NCBI GenBank assembly: GCA_017590115.1
Contig: JAGGNK010007448.1
Location: 2,582,815-2,646,814, forward strand
DNA: 64,000 bases
DNA from: Montifringilla adamsi
Lineage: Eukaryota > Chordata > Aves > Passeriformes > Passeridae
Reading direction: 5' to 3'
The notes beneath the pieces are model-generated. The model made no database searches. It saw nothing but the letters and a program-made list of their open reading frames with translations, and was not told the origin of the DNA. The position numbers were made by a program, and so were the translations under genes. Shown piece after piece: positions 60,227-64,000 of this stretch (positions are counted from its first letter, which is position 1; each line of letters opens with the position of its first letter).

Positions 60227-60935
60227 CTGAGGGAAAAAGGGAAAAAAACCATGTGAGGATGTTTGCTGCTGTTCAATAATAAAATTACAGAATATCCTGA
60301 GCTGGGAGAGACCCACCAGGATCACCCAGCCCAGCCCCTGTCCCTGCCCAGAGCCCCCAACAAGCCCACCCTGGGCATCCCTGGCAGCGCTGTCCAAAGG
60401 CTCCTGGAGCTCTGGCAGCCTCGGGGCCGTGCCCATTCCCTGGGGAGCCTGGGCAGTGCCAGCAAAATATGAGTGGTGACTGATGCCCATGAGGAAATGT
60501 GCAGGCTCTTTCTGCAGAGGTCTGAGTCGGGGCTGATTTGCTGTGATCTCTTACTGACAGCCCTGAGGTGATAAATGCAAACAGGGGAGTTTGTCAGAGC
60601 TGCTGCAGCACCAGCAGGGCACATTGTGGCTGTGTCCTGAACTGCTGGAGGGAAACAGAGGGGAAGGGTGAGGAGCACAGGCTCCTAAATCCCTGCTGGT
60701 GCTTGTTCAGGGAGTCCCACTGACCCTGCAGAGCTGTGGGGAAGCCTGTGCCTGCCCAGCTTTGACAGTCCAGGGTTAGAAATGCTCCCATTTCACTCTG
60801 CCCACTTTATCTCCCTGCATCCTCTCCCCCAGTGTGCCCTGGCTGGCTTGTCTGGGCAGGGATTGGGGTGCTGAGGGCAGAGGTGTGCTGGGATTGCAAC
60901 ACCGGAGGGGAAAGGGGAAAGGGAGGCAAACTCAC
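60227..60935 (-). other. TNFSF15: TNFSF15 intron 2
   Basis: This is the 709-bp intron between exons 2 and 3. It contains a CR1 fragment in the same orientation as the gene (60285-60470). Near 60555 there is a second GT donor (TCA then GTAAGA) that would also be in phase with exon 3. It could mark an alternative exon, but I do not call one. Confidence 0.65.
60285..60470 (-). mobile_element. CR1 LINE 3' fragment inside TNFSF15 intron 2
   Basis: GGAGAGACCCACCAGGATCA, CATCCCTGGCAGCGCTGTCC and GGAGCCTGGGCAGTGCCAGC are the reverse of the CR1 at 13838. It is inserted 58 bp upstream of exon 3. Confidence 0.8.
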
Positions 60936-60987
60936 CAGCAGCCACTGCTCGTTGCTTCAGAAAGTGAGAGCCCCTCTCCTCTGTGAC
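60936..60987 (-). CDS. TNFSF15: TNFSF15 exon 2 (stalk, 52 bp)
   Basis: This is a probable small exon of the juxtamembrane stalk. On the minus strand it follows a strong acceptor (CTGTTCCCTGCAG) and ends at a textbook donor (CTG then GTGAGT). The 52 bases give 17 whole codons, VTEERGSHFLKQRAVAA, plus one base. That base joins the first two bases of exon 3 to give Val. The phase match with exon 3, both consensus splice sites and the expected short length are what I see. Similarity to the human stalk is weak, as expected for a fast-evolving linker, so the assignment rests on gene structure rather than identity. A phase-0 start means exon 1 should end on a whole codon. Basic residues around LKQR could lie near a shedding site, but that is speculation. 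Confidence 0.75.
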
Positions 60988-61821
60988 CTGCAGGGAACAG
61001 TGACAGCAGTCAGAGGGTTTTGTGTGAATTATCCCAGACATGGAATAGCTGCAGTAACATCAGTGAATTCAGATGGAGCATTTTGGCTAAAAGGTGAGCC
61101 CTGACAAGTCTTTGTTCACTGCAATACATTTCTGCTGTTGGTTTAGAACAGCCTTCATCTCTGACAGGGTTCCAGGACCTGGGGGAGGTTTGTTGGATTC
61201 TGAGCTGCCCAAGCCTTGGCATAGCTGGGAGAGCAGCAGCAGAGTGGCCAGTGTGACCCAGCCATGGATGGTGAGTGCCCAGCCCTGCTGGAGCCCCTCT
61301 GCTGCTTGCAGCCTCTCCTGCCCTCAACCCAGGCACAGCAAGCAGAGCAAAGTGAGAGATTCTCCTCAAGGCAGCCAGGTCTGAGCCTCCACAGGAGAAA
61401 AGGTTCCCCACAACACCAGCAGAGACCGAGATGGATCAGCTCCACCTGCCTTTTGTCCTGCACCCAGACTAAGCCTGTTCCTTAGGTCTGTCTGGAATTT
61501 TGGGTGACCTCCTGGGAGGCAGGAGCTGAGCAGACCCGAGGGAGCAGCTGCAGGGTCCTAGCAGCTGCTGGGAGCCCGCACTGGGAAAAGCTCATCCTTC
61601 CTCTGCTCTGCAATTCCCTCCTGGAGCCGGACACTCCCATTGCCCTCGGCAGGACGTGGCCCTGGGCCCTGCCCTGTGCCGCCGAGCTCAGCAGTCCCTC
61701 GGGACTGTGCCTGTCACACACTCGATGTCCTGAGTCACCTGCTGGGCCCCCCGAGCCACCCGGGCACGGCACGGCCGGGGCTGTGCGCCCAGCGCTGGGG
61801 CAGCTCCGCGGGGAGCAGGGG

Positions 61822-62150
61822 GAGTGCTGGGGGATTGATGTGGAATGCTGGGGTGCTGGGGGATGCTGGGGGTGCTGGGGGATGTTGGGGATGCTGGAGG
61901 ATGCTGAGGGATGATGTGGGGGGCTGTGGGGTGCTGGGAGATGTTGTGGGATGGTGGGGATATTGGGGATACTGGGGAGTGCTGGGGGGTGCTGGTTGGA
62001 TGCTGAGAGTGCTGGGGGATGCTGGGGATGGTGGGGATGGAGGGGGATGCAGGGGGATGGAAGGGAATGATGGGGATGGTGGGGATGCTGTGGGATGGTG
62101 GGGGATGTTGCGGGATGCTTTGGAATGCTGGGGATGCTGCCTCACATCTG
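61822..62150 (+). repeat. G-rich minisatellite (GGGGATGCTG-like)
   Basis: About 330 bp of units of roughly 10 bp such as GGGGATGCTG, GGGGGTGCTG and GGGATGGTG. The plus strand has dense G-runs. It lies in TNFSF15 intron 1, so the transcript would be C-rich. Confidence 0.9.
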
Positions 62151-62194
62151 GCCTCGCAGGGCTGTGAGGAGCAGCCCTTGGAACAGCCTGGGTT

Positions 62195-62365
62195 GTGCTG
62201 ACCCTCGGGACTGGCCCATAGGATTGAGCCTCAGGGCTGACCCTTGGGACTGACCCATAGGATTGGGCCTCAGGGCTGACCCTCAGGATTTACCCTCAGC
62301 TGACCCTCAGGGCTGACCCTCAGGGCTGACCCTCGGGACTGACCCTTGGGATTCACCCTCAGAGC
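62195..62365 (+). repeat. Short-unit repeat (CCCTCAGGGCTGA)
   Basis: Imperfect units of about 13 bp alternate CCCTCAGGGCTGA, CCCTCGGGACTGA and CCCATAGGATTGG. It directly follows the G-rich minisatellite. Confidence 0.85.
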
Positions 62366-64000
62366 TGTCAGGAACCCCCATCCCAGAATGTCTTTCAGGA
62401 ACACACAGGTTTGGCATGGTGTGTTTTATGGGCAGACACCAAAAATACACTGAATAAACTAAATAAACTACCCCTGGTCAGCTCATAGCAAAGTATTTGA
62501 GGCACTTTGCCCAATAAAAACTGAAACAATATTAATATCTAGATGCTGAAGCTGGCTCCTGCTGGAGCAGCTTCAAACACAGCTTCAAACACTGCAGGAG
62601 AAGGAGAAAATAGAGAATTTATATTGGCTGGGGAAGGGGAATGTTTGTGGAAGGAGAGCAGCCTGCCTGGGGTTGGGGGCTGCTGGCTGCTCCAGGAAAG
62701 CCAAAGATAGTTTAATGTTTTACTGGAAGTAAACATCCGTGTGCTCCTGCAGCAAACAGTCATTTCTAAAATAGCTGCTCCAGCATGGTGGGAAAAATGG
62801 AGAAGGAAACAGTAGGGAAAATTCTCCTTTTTTTTTTTTTTTTTTTTTTTTTTGTATTCCCTTGCCCACCTGGACACAAATGTGTGGCCCAGCCCCAGCA
62901 GCCTCCTGGCAGAGACTGCTGTGAACTTCCAGTGTGGGGCTGAGGGAAAATTGGTGCTGTGCTGTCCGGGAGATTTCTGAGCCTTTCATTATGGGTGAGG
63001 AGTTTCAAAGTCCTGCTCTCTGTGGTGACTAACCACGAGAGCCCTGCTGATGTGACTCAGTCACAGCCTGTGACTTTGTCCCTGCCCTGGTGGGAAGCAC
63101 AAGGTCAGAATTAAGGATTTCCCTCATTCTCCCCTGGCTTTGAGCCAGGTGTATTCACCTAGGGGTATATTTACACATTCCTTGTATGGCATTTCCTACC
63201 TATTGCCCCAGTGAGTAATTCTCCTAGTGATCCCACTCTCTAAGGATTCTGCAGCCAGGGGAAAAAATCAATCCCAAACCTATATTTAAGAATGTAACTT
63301 CTGTGGAACTGTTTACATACTTGAAGCTTAACTTCTGCTGAAGTTCCTTGTATAAACTTGGATGTTGCAATCCAAACAGAGGTGGTAGGAAAATGGGAAG
63401 GAGAGCAAGAAGAATTCTGCTTCTTTATAAAAGATAACAAAAAGGTTTTGTTTAAACCTAAATTTACTTGTTTCCTAAGAAATCCAGCTGGAGACTCCAG
63501 GTGCAGGAGCTGCATTGAGGGACAGAGCAGATAGAGCAGGGGGATAGAGCAAGGTGTGAAATTATTCTGCTGCTTGGCAAAGGTGTGGCTGTTCTGTTTT
63601 TTCCTAATTGTGCTATCTCATAAAGGTGTAAATATAAACACAAATCTCCTACTGGAGATGTTTCAGCAGCAGACAATGCTGCATAATGACCAGGTGTCAG
63701 AAATACTTGTCCTGAACAGGCACAGCTGTTGTGCATTGGTGGGGAGGGAGAGCTGAGCAGCAGGAGACAATGGAGAGAACATTCACACAATCAGTGCTTT
63801 CCTCTCTTTCCCCTTTCTTGCTCAGCTGTGCTTCTGAAAAGTTCACAGCTTCAATTTTCCCTTTGGTTACTGTGGAGAGCCCAACCACTGAGTGATGTTG
63901 AAAACCCCTCCTTGAGCTGACTCACAGATATTTGGACAGGCAGCTCTAATGGCCCTGGGGATTGCTGGGTGCAGAACACTTCTGGTACCACAAATGTCCA

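Larger units (their letters stand above)
60988..64000 (-). other. TNFSF15: TNFSF15 intron 1, partial
   Basis: The sequence upstream of exon 2 runs to the window edge. No frame on the minus strand here carries a cytoplasmic tail followed by a hydrophobic anchor ending on a donor in phase 0, so exon 1 is probably outside the window. The stretch holds a CpG-rich patch near 61735-61815, a G-rich minisatellite, a CCCTCAGGGCTGA-type repeat and a T26 run (62828-62853). I see no other gene. Confidence 0.5.

Noticed and set aside
60555..60660. Alternative exon 2 with donor TCA/GTAAGA, phase-compatible with exon 3
   Set aside because: The peptide (ending SPVCIYHLRAV) is open and the donor is fair, but the exon at 60936-60987 has better sites on both sides. 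Kept only as a possible alternative exon.
61094..61150. Minus-strand candidate exon around AEMYCSEQRLVRAH
   Set aside because: The donor (GTCAGG) is weak and leaves the wrong phase for exon 3.
63240..63515. Minus-strand frame with LQVCKQFH, briefly resembling the human TL1A stalk
   Set aside because: No donor in the phase required by exon 3, and the similarity is a few residues only.

Overview
This is a vertebrate nuclear window, almost certainly from a bird and probably a songbird. At least a dozen 3'-truncated CR1 LINE fragments, several families of short degraded retroviral LTRs, many minisatellites and long T/G-rich tracts are scattered through mostly non-coding DNA. Nothing is prokaryotic: there are no operons, no ribosome binding sites and no long bacterial-type open frames.

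The only gene I can support is TNFSF15 (TL1A/VEGI, a TNF-superfamily cytokine), on the minus strand at the right end. The last exon (54430-54857) encodes almost the whole TNF homology domain and ends in the family-typical FFGAFLL. Two small upstream exons can be read by eye: exon 3 (60179-60226) and exon 2 (60936-60987). Both have canonical AG/GT borders and their phases join exactly (0, then 1, then 1). Exon 1, which should carry the cytoplasmic tail and signal anchor, was not found and is inferred to lie beyond the right edge. A long AT-rich stretch left of the stop codon (about 46.9-54.4 kb) may be a long 3' UTR.

From 1 to about 46.8 kb I see no convincing coding exon on either strand. This looks like an intergenic region of roughly 45 kb or more, made of unique sequence interrupted by CR1 pieces, LTR remnants in both orientations, a tandem duplication (2.09-2.72 kb), minisatellites (1.15-1.45 and 22.6-23.1 kb) and microsatellites. 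There is also one probable ancient MIR SINE near 40.1 kb. In mammals TNFSF15 sits between TMEM268/ATP6V1G1 and TNFSF8/TNC. On that basis the left flank would lead toward TMEM268 and the right toward TNFSF8, but neither is visible here.

The main points of interest are these. The TNFSF15 C-terminal domain is cysteine-free, lacking both partners of the disulfide known in human TL1A. A T62 run and a G17 run lie just downstream of its stop codon. An 81-bp near-perfect hairpin in intron 3 shares its ends with an LTR at 25.7 kb. LTR fragments occur in outward-facing pairs. A G-rich minisatellite lies in intron 1. I found no evidence of a wholly new biological system.
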